Assembly (NCBI RefSeq): GCF_023973825.1
Contig: NC_090126.1
Coordinates: 2,439,001-2,503,000 of the forward strand
Direction: 5' to 3'
Length of the DNA stretch: 64,000 bases
From: Plasmodium brasilianum
Taxonomy: Eukaryota > Apicomplexa > Aconoidasida > Haemosporida > Plasmodiidae
This document shows positions 36,417 through 48,310 of this stretch, in pieces. The number at the start of each line of letters is the position of its first letter. Position 1 is the first letter of the stretch. The notes beneath the pieces were generated by a model, which saw only the letters and a program-made list of their open reading frames with translations, was not told the origin of the DNA and searched no databases. The position numbers and the translations under genes were made by a program.

Positions 36417-37246
36417 TTATAAAAAAGTAATAAAATAACTGTCTATGTTTTATTATATACAATAAATTCGTACATATAAACGAATATATATGTGTATACG
36501 AATATATATACGTACATATACATACATACATGCATACATACACGTACATACGTACACATACATACACATACATACGTACACATACATACACATACATATG
36601 TACACATACATACATGTTTATACATGCATGCGCTTGCATATATGCAATTCCTTTTAGATATCATAAGGAAATGCATATATAAACATTATAGTAAATATAT
36701 AACATGTAAAAAATTATTATAATATATTATATGTCTTTTTGCTTGTCATTTAAGAAAAAAAAAAAAAATGTAAATATATAGGCATGCACATTTGAGGTAT
36801 GCATCAGAGCAGGAGTGGACTTCAAAATTAGTTAAAATGCTTTTATTTTTCATTTTAAAATATTCTAAGAATGTTCAGAAAATAAAGGTGAAACGTAATA
36901 AAGGAATAGACTTTCACAGGTAATTTTTTGTACGCAATTATTGTTTTTAATTTTTAACTTTTTTGCATTTTTTTTTTTTTCTGCTATTTTTGTGAAGCAA
37001 TACTATTACCAGAATTTTATATTTGTGTAATGCTCAAAAAATCTAAAAGGAAAATTAATTTATTGCGAAAAATATTTATAGTTCTTTGAATTATAAATTT
37101 AAGAAAAAAATTGAAGTTTAACAAAATCTTAAAGCAAAAAAGAAAAAAAGTGCATCCTTGGGAAAATGTCTGATTTACACATCAAGTGTTGGACAAAAAA
37201 TTAGATATTTTAATGCGTAATTGCGCGTACATTAATATATGTATAA

Positions 37247-37284
<38 letters not shown>

Positions 37285-37589
37285 ATGTATACGTTTCTAT
37301 GGAGAACAAAAAAACAAAAGGAGAAAGGCCTCCCTATGAACAAGGCCACGAATGTAGTAAGATATATAGTTATATTAAAACTGCGTACCTTCCTGAATAT
37401 ATGTATAAATGCATACGCATATGCATCTTTTGTACTTGCGTTGAACATATTTTCGAATTAATCTTCCATTCGTGCAAATACTTTTTCAAATACTACCTCT
37501 TATCAAATTATAATTTCTCGTTTAGGTAACGCATGCAACATATAAAAATATATAACATATGTTCATGTGGCCATGTATATATAAGTTTG
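36417..37589. other. Intergenic region upstream of RSP3, no gene seen
   Basis: Contains a CATACA/CGTACA microsatellite (36505-36625), a poly(A) run near 36755-36768 and (AT)n at 37252-37277. Overlapping frames on both strands are repeat translations. Confidence 0.6.
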
Positions 37590-39899
37590 TTATAAGAATA
37601 TAAAATCGTACAGAAGGTTTTGAAAACTTCGAACTTGTTTGTCATTATATGATATAATTATAGAACTTTTATTAAAATTATTTTTGTGTGCATTTTTTTC
37701 GTTTGTATTCATGATTGTATTAACAGTGTCATATATTTTTTTCACTTTATGCGTAATTTTTTTTTTCCCCCCCAATGAATTATCCAACAAATTTTGAAAC
37801 TTTCCATGGTCTATTAAACATATGATGTTAAAGAAAGTGGGTGGCGAATAAATAAGTGATATGAATAAATATTCTAAAATGTAGTAAAAGTATTTAGGGT
37901 CAGTATAGTAGGACTTGAGTATAAAAAAATTGTATACGTGTTGGTTAATTATATCAATTAAGTATTCGTTTTTAAAATTTAAAAGTACTAAATATTTCAA
38001 AATAAATATCTGTTCACATATATCTATGCTATTTAAATAGCATACAATATTAAAGGTAAATTCTACCATATAATAACAGAAACAAGTATTCTTTAATTCA
38101 TTTGATTGTAATTTTTCACGTTCTCTTTTATTATTTATATCTTTACTTTTCATATTTATATTATGTTCACTAGAAACTGTTTGTTCATTATATTTGAGAT
38201 TTACATTATTAGAGGTATTAGATCGATGGTTATCTACACAAATATCGCATAAATTATATTTACTTAGTGAGTTTAAAAAAAGAATATATTTATTATGAAT
38301 TTTTGTTAAGTCAAGTAAATGGTCTTGAAATAAATCCATCTTATAGTTTAATATGTGTTCTCTTTTAAGATAGTATATTATGCTTAAAAAGTAGTAATTA
38401 ATATTAGGTTTAATTTTTTCTCTTAAAATTGTTTCACATTTTACACGTTTGAGAAATACATAATGTATTTTTACATTTTTGTATACTTCATTATCAGTAA
38501 ATAATTTAAATATTTCATATGACATAATATTCAAATAGAATAGTTTTATGTAATTGATGTTTTTTTGTACACGTATTAAATTGTTAAAAAAACAAGTAAA
38601 TGTGTCTAGATACAACTTTTTATTTTTGTAAGATTCATTCTCTATAGTAATTCCATTCTCCATTTTTTCTAGAATAAATATATCATTAATGATATAACTT
38701 CTTTTAAGTAAATTTTTTAATAAGTTAAAATGAACTTGTATGTATAAGTCGTACGTGGACTCATTGTCACCTTGCTCTTGAATATATGAATTGGTAATAT
38801 TGTCAGCGTGGAACCAGGAATTATCCAAAGTGCAGTTATTATAACCGTTGTAGTAATAATTGCTACTATTACTTATGAATGAATATTCGTCAAATTCCAT
38901 GTTAATACTATAAATTATTTTTAAAAAATCATTCCCGTTTATTATATTTTCCTCATGTAAATAATTCAATAATAGCAAATTGGTGTACATATTGTTTTTC
39001 ATGTTCAAGGAAATATTGATATAATTATGTGTCAAAATATTTTTAATTTTAAAGTATGTTTTTTTCATGTATGTAGATATGTCATCTTGGTTGAAAATTA
39101 ATTTTTCTACTGAAATTTCATCCCCCTTTTCACTTCTGTCATAGGATGTTATTCCGTTTCCCTCTACATCGTTTTGTTGTTTTTCACTTGTTAGATTTGC
39201 ATGGTTGCATAATAGTGCATTAATTGCAACGTAACTAGAGGTATTACTTATGTCGTCATCATTAAACTGTGTATTCCCATTTTCCTTTAACTTTGGATCT
39301 GGTGTTGAATCAGAAAAAATATTTTCATATACCTCCTTGTAATATTTCTTTTTCCAGCCTATAGTTTCATTTACATGTTGTAATATATTCTCCGTTTTAT
39401 AAATTCTATTTTTGTCATTCGTTTGATTGAGCAAGCAGCCACATTTTTCCAAATGTATCTTTTTCATTATTGAAACTAAGATATATAAATGCTTACTATT
39501 TAAGAAACAGGAATTTTGAAATAACTGTTCAGTAATCTCGAATAGTATTTTTGTGTTTAATAAATTATATTTAAATGAAAGGATGAGTGTTGATACTACT
39601 TCATTAATGGTAAACTTTTTTAAATGAATTAATATTTTATTTTGAACTTCTTTTATTTTTATTAGGTTATATTCATCAGCTCTATTTTTTATTGTCTTCA
39701 TCAATAGTTCAAAATTATATTTTTCATTATTATTTTCCATAGGTAGAGAATATGATATGTGGTTAATTATTTTTCCCCTGTTTTCAGTGATATTACCACT
39801 GCAATATCTTTTACTATAATTGCTGTCATTTGCTATACATTCTGCGTTGCACTTTTTGTTTTTGAGAAGTTTAAGGACATACAAGCAGTTCCTTTTCAT
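37590..39899 (-). CDS. Conserved Plasmodium-type protein of unknown function, 769 residues
   Basis: Single exon from ATG 39899 to the stop at 37590. I do not recognise the family. The protein is rich in Leu, Ile, Asn and Tyr with regular helical spacing over most of its length (for example residues 70-160 and 480-560), which could be an alpha-solenoid. The N-terminus is short, basic and Cys-containing and could be an organelle targeting sequence. I looked for a C-terminal RAP domain, as in many Plasmodium mitochondrial RNA-binding solenoids, and did not see a convincing one. Asn-rich inserts lie at about 210-260 and 570-620. Codon use matches the neighbours. Confidence 0.85.
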   Translation of the reverse strand: MKRNCLYVLKLLKNKKCNAECIANDSNYSKRYCSGNITENRGKIINHISYSLPMENNNEKYNFELLMKTIKNRADEYNLIKIKEVQNKILIHLKKFTINEVVSTLILSFKYNLLNTKILFEITEQLFQNSCFLNSKHLYILVSIMKKIHLEKCGCLLNQTNDKNRIYKTENILQHVNETIGWKKKYYKEVYENIFSDSTPDPKLKENGNTQFNDDDISNTSSYVAINALLCNHANLTSEKQQNDVEGNGITSYDRSEKGDEISVEKLIFNQDDISTYMKKTYFKIKNILTHNYINISLNMKNNMYTNLLLLNYLHEENIINGNDFLKIIYSINMEFDEYSFISNSSNYYYNGYNNCTLDNSWFHADNITNSYIQEQGDNESTYDLYIQVHFNLLKNLLKRSYIINDIFILEKMENGITIENESYKNKKLYLDTFTCFFNNLIRVQKNINYIKLFYLNIMSYEIFKLFTDNEVYKNVKIHYVFLKRVKCETILREKIKPNINYYFLSIIYYLKREHILNYKMDLFQDHLLDLTKIHNKYILFLNSLSKYNLCDICVDNHRSNTSNNVNLKYNEQTVSSEHNINMKSKDINNKREREKLQSNELKNTCFCYYMVEFTFNIVCYLNSIDICEQIFILKYLVLLNFKNEYLIDIINQHVYNFFILKSYYTDPKYFYYILEYLFISLIYSPPTFFNIICLIDHGKFQNLLDNSLGGKKKITHKVKKIYDTVNTIMNTNEKNAHKNNFNKSSIIISYNDKQVRSFQNLLYDFIFL

Positions 39900-40779
39900 T
39901 TCTATAATAAGGTATGGGTACTTAAAGAAAACCGTTTTAACGTATTTCTTTTCCCCTGGTCTTTTAACGAATGTGTATTCTTATCATTTTTTTTATAAGC
40001 ATCGTGATAGGTAATATGATAGGAAATAAAACTGAAAATATGACAAGAAATATGACTGAAAATATGACAAGAAATATGACTGAATATATGATGATTGAAA
40101 ATATGACTGAATATATGATGATTGAAAATATGACTGAATATATGATGATTGAAAATATGACTGAATATATGTTGACGGAAAATATGACTGACAATATGAC
40201 TAAAAATATGACAGAAAATATGACTAAAAATATGACAGAAAATATGACTAAAAATATGACAGAAAATATGACTAAAAATATGACAGAAAATATGACTAAA
40301 AATATGATGACAACAAATGGCACGTTGCGGGGAGGAGGCAAGATATGCAGAAAATGAATTGATTCCCCATGTATCACTTTTACATTTTATTTTTCATTAT
40401 TATAACTTAAAAGAAATATTGCAGTCTCAAAATTTTTATTTTTCAAAAGAGTAAAAAAACGAAAAAACGAAAAGGTAACAGAAGAAAAATATTAGCAATA
40501 AAAAATATGGAGCAAGTAAAAGCATTTATATTAATTTCTTATTGAAGAAATATAACTTAATTAAATAAAAATTGACAGGACGTTTTAGTGGCTACAAAAC
40601 GTTAAAAATTAAAAAAGCATTTCTAAAGAATATAAAACAAAAATAAAAATCTAAACAAAAAAAAAAAAAAAAAACCGTACAAATGTGTACTATATACACA
40701 TATACATAGTACTTGTACGTATATATATAGGTATATGTATTTTTAAGTAGAAATACATGTTTCAAATATATTCAAAATT
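39900..40779. other. Intergenic region with 12/24-bp array
   Basis: Between two minus-strand genes. The left half is the tandem array at 40016-40310; the rest is AT-rich with poly(A) near 40658-40674. No exon recognised. Confidence 0.6.
40016..40310. repeat. 12-bp based minisatellite with higher-order units
   Basis: Copies of AAAATATGACTG/A in two zones. A 5' zone has 27-bp units (GAATATATGATGATT + GAAAATATGACT), and a 3' zone has 24-bp dimers alternating GACTAAAAATAT and GACAGAAAATAT. Every ATG is in one frame, which gives a false protein of MTENMTKN repeats; the complement is likewise open. Confidence 0.88.
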
Positions 40780-40964
40780 TTAAAAGAATTTACAAAAGCC
40801 TTCCCTAATTTGACACAACTCATTTAGTGTTTTTAGCCAGAAATTTATTAGCTGAAAAAATTAAATAAATAGGAATATCGTGCATTAATTAATACATAAA
40901 TGATAGAGTATATACATTTATATTCAGGAAACACGTGCAACGGTTAATTGCATGAATATATGTA

Positions 40965-41050
<86 letters not shown>

Positions 41051-44000
41051 TATGCGTGTATATACTTGTCCATATATGTACTTGCATATAATGTACATGT
41101 TTATATGACTCAAGTGCAGCTATACTTGCAAAAGTTTGTTAATACAAGCATATTTATTACATATTTAACACAACAAAAGACGTCAATAAAATATTATGTT
41201 GTGTACCTCTTCATTTGAGTGCGTTCTTGTCAAGTTATGGGACTGTTTCAATAAAAACATACTCCCATAAATTGAAGAATTTTGATACAAAATGTTTCTG
41301 ACATTCTGGTAAATATTTATTAATATTTTTAGGTCCTTATTAATTTCATCTACAAACAAAAAAAAAAAAAAAAGTAGGGAAAATAACAATAAAATTAATT
41401 TAAATTAAAATAAACAATGTATAAGTTCGTAAAAACAACGTCAATAGGATAATAAGGCACAATAGTACTTGCTGACTTACACGTTGTTAATGTTAGTATT
41501 ATTAGTTCCACTATTTCTGCAATATATATGTGCAAACATATGAGAACAAATAATACACACACGTACATACATTGCAACAATTTTGGTAAAGAATAATATT
41601 AATGACAAGAATGTGAATATGAAAATGTGTGCGAACAAATAAATTAAAAAAAAGAAAAAATTACTTAAGTTAGAGATAGTTTCATAATTGTAAAAAAAGA
41701 AATTGTACACATCAAAGTTACTTATTTTTTTATTCGAAATATTATTAAAGGATACACGTAATGTTTTTTTGTAATTCCAATTAAAAATACCCCATAGATA
41801 TAAATTAATATATTTTTCTGTACATTTTACAATTTGATCCATATTTTCACACGTTTTATGATATGAATGCTTAAACCTTGAAATTTTTTTCCCTCTTGAT
41901 TTTTTTAATTTAAAGGGGTTATCATTTGATAAGTTATTACTTATGTTCTTACGCCTTCCTTTTTTTTTTTTTTTGTCTGTTTCGTTTGGTATTAATTTTT
42001 TCTTGCGACCTCTTTTTTTCTTTTTTCTTTTCTGTTCCCTTTTTATGATCAAGGAATTTTTTATTAATTTAAATCGCCTATCAATTTTTTTCTCTGCTTT
42101 TAATTTATATTTTATTTTATTTAATTTCAAATAATAATAATTGGAATAAGAATATCCAATTAATGGGGTTAAAATAAAATCTCTGTCTTCATATTTTTTT
42201 TTCTTTACATATTTACATTTAGGATTAAGGACTTTCACAATTACATTTTTGCACAATTTATTAACATAAATATGCATAACATAAACATATAATAAAATGT
42301 TTAAATCTTCCTTACAGTATCTATACAACATTTCTATTTTTTTAATTTTTTCATCCTCTATGAACCTTTTAATCTGTTCTAAGTCTTTATTACCACATGG
42401 GTTAATACGATTGCCATTAATGTAACTACCACCATTATTATCATTATTATTATTATTACTACTGTTGTTATCAATTGTTTGCTTACCATTAAGTGTTGGT
42501 GCTTCATTTATATTAACCTCCTTGTCCCAATTATTAGTATTGTCGATATTAGCACATGAATAATGTTCTTCTCTTTCGATGCCTTCCTGTTTCACATATT
42601 TAGCTTCTTCATTTTTACCCTTTGTATTGCTATCATTTACATTTTCAAGGTTTATGATTTCGTTCTTATCAAATGCTTTTTGGGGGTTTATCATTTCGCT
42701 GTTTTGAAGCTGATTTTTGTTATTCAAGGGTTCTTTTTCATTATCATCAAAATATTTTTTAAGGTTATTTGGTGCATTATTTTCATCCACATTTCCTCCA
42801 TTCACTAATTCATTTTCGCTGCAAGAGTTGTCCTTTTTATTATTTATGAGTTCGATATTATTATCTGCACTATTATCGTCAATATTTACTTTTATAATAT
42901 TTCCATTTTTACTTTTATTGCTTTCTTCTTCATTTTTATCACATATAATTACTTCATTAAGAGTATCTGGTACCTTCTTGTCATTAATATTGACATTTTT
43001 ACTACCATCTTCTTCTTTTCTATAACACATATGTTCCACGTTTTCATTATTTATATAATCTACTCTGTCAGTTACATGAACTACTTTTTCATCTATATTT
43101 ACCTTTTTAATAATAATCTCCCCTTTTTTATTAGTTATATTTTCCTCCTTATCATTCTTATTTTCTTTTTTCATATTTGCATCTTCCATTTTGTCATTTA
43201 TATTTATTTCTTTATCATTTGTATTTTCCTCACTAATATATATATTCTCCTCTATATCTTGTACACTTTCATTTTTGTTATTTATATTTTGGTTTTCAAT
43301 ATTTATATCTCCCTTATTTTCTGTTGTTCCTTCTTTTTTATCTCTTAGGGTATCTATTATTTCACCTACTTTTTGGTTATTTTCATTGGTACTTTCACTT
43401 TTACTGTTCTGGGAAAGAACTTCTTTCTCATCTTTGTTATTTGATTTAAGTTTTCTGTTTTCAGAAATTTTAAAGAAATTTGTAATTTTTAAAATGTATG
43501 TATTTGTTTTTTCTTTATTTAAATTGAAAATTGATTTTTTGGACACTTCAATTTTTTTGGTTAAACCGGTTTCTATTATATCCTTTTTTTTGAAAAAGAA
43601 ATTTGCTTCTTCTATTTTGTTTAACTCGTTATGTACTTTAGGTTTCATCTCTTCGTTCTCTTTTTTTTCCTCTTCATTATTTTGTTTCGTGGTTTCATAT
43701 TCTTTTTCGTTCTCCTTTTTGTCCATTTCATAATTTTGCTTCTTCGTTTGTTCCTCCTGTTCATTCTCTTTTTTCCCCTCTTCATTATTTTTCTGCTTCT
43801 CCTGTTCTTCTTCCTTCGTTCGATCATTTTCATCTTTCATTTGCTGATGCTTATCCTCTAACAGTTCTTCCTCATTCTCCACTTGCTCTTCTTCCTCATT
43901 CCCAACTTGCTCTTCTTCCTCATTCCCAACTTGCTTTTCTTCTCCATTCCCCAATTGCTCTTCTTCCTCTTTCCTTTTCTCCTCCTTCTCTTCTTTCTCT

Positions 44001-46105
44001 TTCCTTTTCTCCTCCTTCTCTTCTTCCTCTTTCTTTTTCTCCTCCTTCTCCTCTTCCCTCTTTTCTTTTCCCATTTCTTCTTCCTCTTTTTTCACTTCCA
44101 TGTCATTTTTTTCACTTTCCGTTTTCCTTTCTATCCTCTTTCTGCCTCTTCTTTTTTGTTGGATCCCTCCTTCTTCTATGTCTTCTGTTCTCATTATCAA
44201 TTTTTCCCTTTTTGCTCTCTTATTACGTTGTATTTGTTGTTGTACCTTTTTTCTCTTTTTTCTAAAGTTGCATATTACATCATCTTTTTTATCATCTTCC
44301 TTTCTAATTGTAATATCTTCCATTTTATATTTGTTTCCTTTATTTTTATGTAATTCGCTCCATCCTTGTTTTTCACTTTTTTCATTATGTGTTACATATT
44401 CCTTCATTTTCCCAATATCCTTTTCATGTATGATTTTTCTTTTCTCTGTATCTTTTAGTAAAAAAAATAGCATTTCATCTTTCTGGTTATTATGATGCGT
44501 ATAATCATTTGCCTTTATCAAATTTTTATATTTAGTTAAAGGTATATTATCTATTTGTTCTCTTTTTGATTTATCTATAATTTTAATAATTTCGAAAAGT
44601 TGAAATATATCAATATCTATATTTAGGCATGAGAAATAGTAAGAATCATTAAACCAAAAAAAAGAAGGGACAATTAAAAAATAAGGTAGAATAGTATTTT
44701 TACTTTTAAAGATGTTCTTAATATAACCTCTATATATAACCCCTCGTGGTGATTTAAATTTTGCTAGTATACTTCCTCTCAATTCATATTGAAGTGTTTC
44801 TCCTTCTACTAACTTTATTTTTCTTGGAACATTTTTGTATTTATCATTCTCTCTTTTCAAATGTTCATAACAGCTTATGTCCTTTTCTTCATCGTTGTAA
44901 TCATAATATCTTCCATGTTCTTGATATGTTAATCCAGTTTTATTTGATGGCAATTCTTTCAAATGTTCTTCATAACGCGTACTATTAGTGATTTCTTGAT
45001 TGTAATTAGTATTATTAAAACTTATATTCTCTTTTTTTTCTTCTTCTATATTTTTTTTATTCTTTGTAATAATATCATTAAAATCATCATTAGTTATCAA
45101 AACGTTATTTTGTAATATAATCCTTACATCTAATTTTTTTATAAAATTTAAAACGAGATAATCTATATGTAGATCTTTTTCGCTTTTATATATTTTCATT
45201 AAATTGTTAATCATAATATTTTGTAAATGTACATTATTCGGGTATAATTTTTTTATTTCAAATAATTTCATAGCTAATACAAAATTAACTTGATTCTGTA
45301 TATTTTTACAAAAGCTTATTTTAATACTCTCCCATTTTTTATGAAATAAAATTTTATAATGTTTAAATGCCTTTTTATAATGTAACATATATTTATACGT
45401 ATTAAAGGAATGAATAATATAAAATATTTTACTTGTTTTTTTTTTTTCATCATTTGTGCATATTACATAATTATTATTTATGTCGTAGGTACTGCTACTA
45501 ATTCCATTTAAAAGATCTCTACCATTTTGTCTTATTTTTCTTTCATATTTCAACACTGAATTGTTTTTTGTTCTTTTCCTTAAATTTATATTACTATTAC
45601 TATTGCTACTGCTATTGCTATTGCTATTGCTATTACTATTGCTGCTGCTATTGTTATTGCTATTGCTGCTGCTATTGCTATTGCTATTTTTTTCCTCTTT
45701 TCTGTTAAAATAATTTAGAACAGCTTTTTCCTTTTTTTTGTGAATTTTATTACTAATATTATTATTACCATTAACATTAATGTCTTCTACATTTGTAGTT
45801 ACTTCTTGTTCAATGGTGTTAGATGCATTTTCGTTGCTTAACGAGTTAATATAATTTTGCACATATTTTCTATTGCTTAGATTATTTAATATTTTTATAT
45901 AGTTTGATAGGGACAACTTATGATCTGGAGTTAAATGAACATCGTTTACTTTTAGCTCAGTGTAAAAATTTACTATTCTCCCTAATCCTATTTTATTTTT
46001 TTCTTTTTGCTTAAAAAATACGATATCATTATGTTCAAATATTTTTAATTTATTCTTTTCATTATACTCAAAGATTTTATTTTCATTTATTTTTATATCT
46101 TCCAT
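40780..46105 (-). CDS. Large AT-hook/Lys-rich protein of unknown function, probably nuclear
   Basis: Four exons on the minus strand: 41665-46105, 41481-41516, 41207-41349 and 40780-40851, in phase, 1,563 residues. The last three exons are inferred from good splice sites (one donor is GTGTAAGT) and a shared helical pattern. Without them the long exon would run into intron 1 and end in a false hydrophobic tail. The N-terminus has a small beta-rich region (HNDIVFFKQK, GLGRIVNFY, about 25-50), and a second folded part lies at about 445-530. Two AT-hook-like sites (RRGRKR near 655, KKRGRKKK near 1363) suggest DNA binding. Long Glu/Lys runs (about 670-820) look coiled or disordered. No enzymatic motif seen. 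I do not recognise the family. Confidence 0.78.
40973..41041. repeat. (AT)n microsatellite in an intron
   Basis: About 34 uninterrupted AT dinucleotides, within the last intron of the preceding minus-strand gene model. Confidence 0.95.
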
Positions 46106-46447
46106 TTAGTTAATAACGATATTCTTCTCTTATGCTAAAACCAAAAAAATGTTAAAAAAAATAAAAAAAAAGTTGAACAAATGGGGAAATAAAACTATCC
46201 AAATAGTATAGGGTATAATTTACGAACTATATTCCTCTCATTTATTGTTTGAAACAAAAATTGAATAGAACTTGTTATTACACTTAAAAAAAAAAACAAA
46301 ACAAAATGTATATTAAAACAAAAGGAAAAACGTTTTAGGACAATTTGATTTGTAAAATGCGACAGTTAAAAAAATTTAAAAAAGATTGTTAAAAGAAAAA
46401 TGCAGGAAATGGAAAAAAGGAAATAAAGGTGTTCATAATATATATAC

Positions 46448-46478
<31 letters not shown>

Positions 46479-47796
46479 AATGCCATATGGCCATGGTAAA
46501 TATTACACGAGGCTGTAATAAATCTACTGACTGTTCACAATGCACTCATCCTTTTACGTCATTTGTCAGACAAAAAAAAGCAATGAAGAATGTATCTTAT
46601 AATGTATGTTTACGATTTTCATTTGTGCTTGAAATAATGAAATTTAAAATTTTGTATTGAAAAAAAATGAACTTATCAAATATTTATATACATATATAAA
46701 TACATGCATATACACATATTTGCACATTCGTACACATACACATATATACATAATACATCCACATGTACATATATATACATATAATATACGTACATGTATC
46801 GGTAAATGAACAAAATAAAAAATGAGGATAAGTGCTACATGTTTTTGTGTATTGCCAAACAAATATATACTGTGCTATTTTTAAAAGTTTAAATGTATTT
46901 TAAAACAATTGATTGTAATTTAAAACATTTTCACATTTTGCATTACGTATTTAACGTATTCATAATTGTTAATGTTCCCTTACAATGGCAAATGAAAATT
47001 GTACATAATAATAAAACATATTATACATATGTTAGTAAATAATATGGCATAAAATAATATAAAGAGGAACATACAACCAACAGAGCAAGTTAATATTCTC
47101 TTATGTGTAATGCTACAAAATCCAATATATTATGCATACAGTACATATCATAATAATGTGCTATTTTTGTATATTTAAAATATAATATAAAATTTAAAAA
47201 AACATTGAAAATGATAATTTTTACAATATAACAAAAAAAAGAAAAAGAAATAAAAAATAATAATAATACTATATTAAAAAGAATAATTTACACAATATTT
47301 AGCAATTTTGTAAAAAAAAAAAAAAAAAAATGTGTTTTAAAAATACTCATATTTCCCATTTGGCAAGGTTATATATATCAAATAATCTAAGTGAAACCAC
47401 GCTTATATAATTTGAAAAAAAAAAAAAAACATATATATATATATATATATATACATATTTAGGTTCATATAGATAAATATATTGTGAATTATAAAAAAAG
47501 CAAAACGACATTAATTTTAACAAAAAAAAATTGCTCTTTTGATATATTCCATATGTTTCCATTAGTTTTAATTAATTAAAAATTTTTGTTTTTGTATATA
47601 ATGCATATTTACTTAAAAAAATTATGAAATTAAAAAATAGTTCTTAAATTTTAAATGTTAGTTTTTCAATTGTATAAATGATCAGAAATGTTAGCAGAAG
47701 TTTTTATAAAATGCACAAAAAGTAGAGGAAAAAAAACTAAACAGAAACAATGAATATTTATATATATATATATATATGTAAATACGTAGATTGAGA
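46106..47796. promoter_or_regulatory. Upstream region shared by the AT-hook protein gene (-) and SR140 (+)
   Basis: A 1.7-kb gap between divergent start codons. It is AT-rich with (TA)n at 46440-46470, 47433-47455 and 47758-47778, and poly(A) at 47312-47330. No coding exon or defined promoter element can be supported. Confidence 0.45.
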
Positions 47797-48245
47797 ATGT
47801 ATATTCATCTGAACAGAAACAAAAAGAGGAAAAAGGACATTGAGGAAGAAAAATTAAATGTAAGAATTAAGAAATATTCATAAATATTCTTATACTAAAA
47901 AAATTTAAACGTATAACTTGTGAGATTTGTATATATGTATTTATGTATGTATATATTTATACATATATTTACATGTTACATGTGTAGGGCGCATTTTTTT
48001 ATATGCCAAAAATCGCAGTAGAACGTATATACTTGTGTATTTTATATAAATATGATGTTTCCTTTTTTTTTTTTTTTCAATTCGTCTGAATAATTCCAAA
48101 AGGAACAAGAAAATGCAAAAATTTACGCTGAATTTGTTCGATCATTTGAGGGAAATGCGCATGAAAGAGGAAATAAATTTGTTAAAAGTAAAAAAAAAAA
48201 ATTAGATTATAAAAAGACAACTAAAATGAACAAGTGCACGAATTG

Positions 48246-48310
<65 letters not shown>

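Noticed and set aside
36490..36640. CATACA/CGTACA run considered as telomere-like or regulatory repeat
   Set aside because: The unit does not match the Plasmodium telomere repeat (GGGTTYA) and is a plain microsatellite.
39971..40377. Overlapping plus- and minus-strand frames of MTENMTKN and VIFSVIFL repeats
   Set aside because: Translation of the 12-bp tandem array, with no family resemblance and no unique sequence.
40889..41218. Tyr/Ile repeat frames on both strands
   Set aside because: Translation of an (AT)n microsatellite inside an intron.
41943..44495. Several Phe/Leu/Ser-rich frames on the plus strand across the AT-hook gene
   Set aside because: Antisense shadows of Lys/Glu-rich codons of the minus-strand gene. 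They look membrane-like only because AAA/GAA reads as TTT/TTC.
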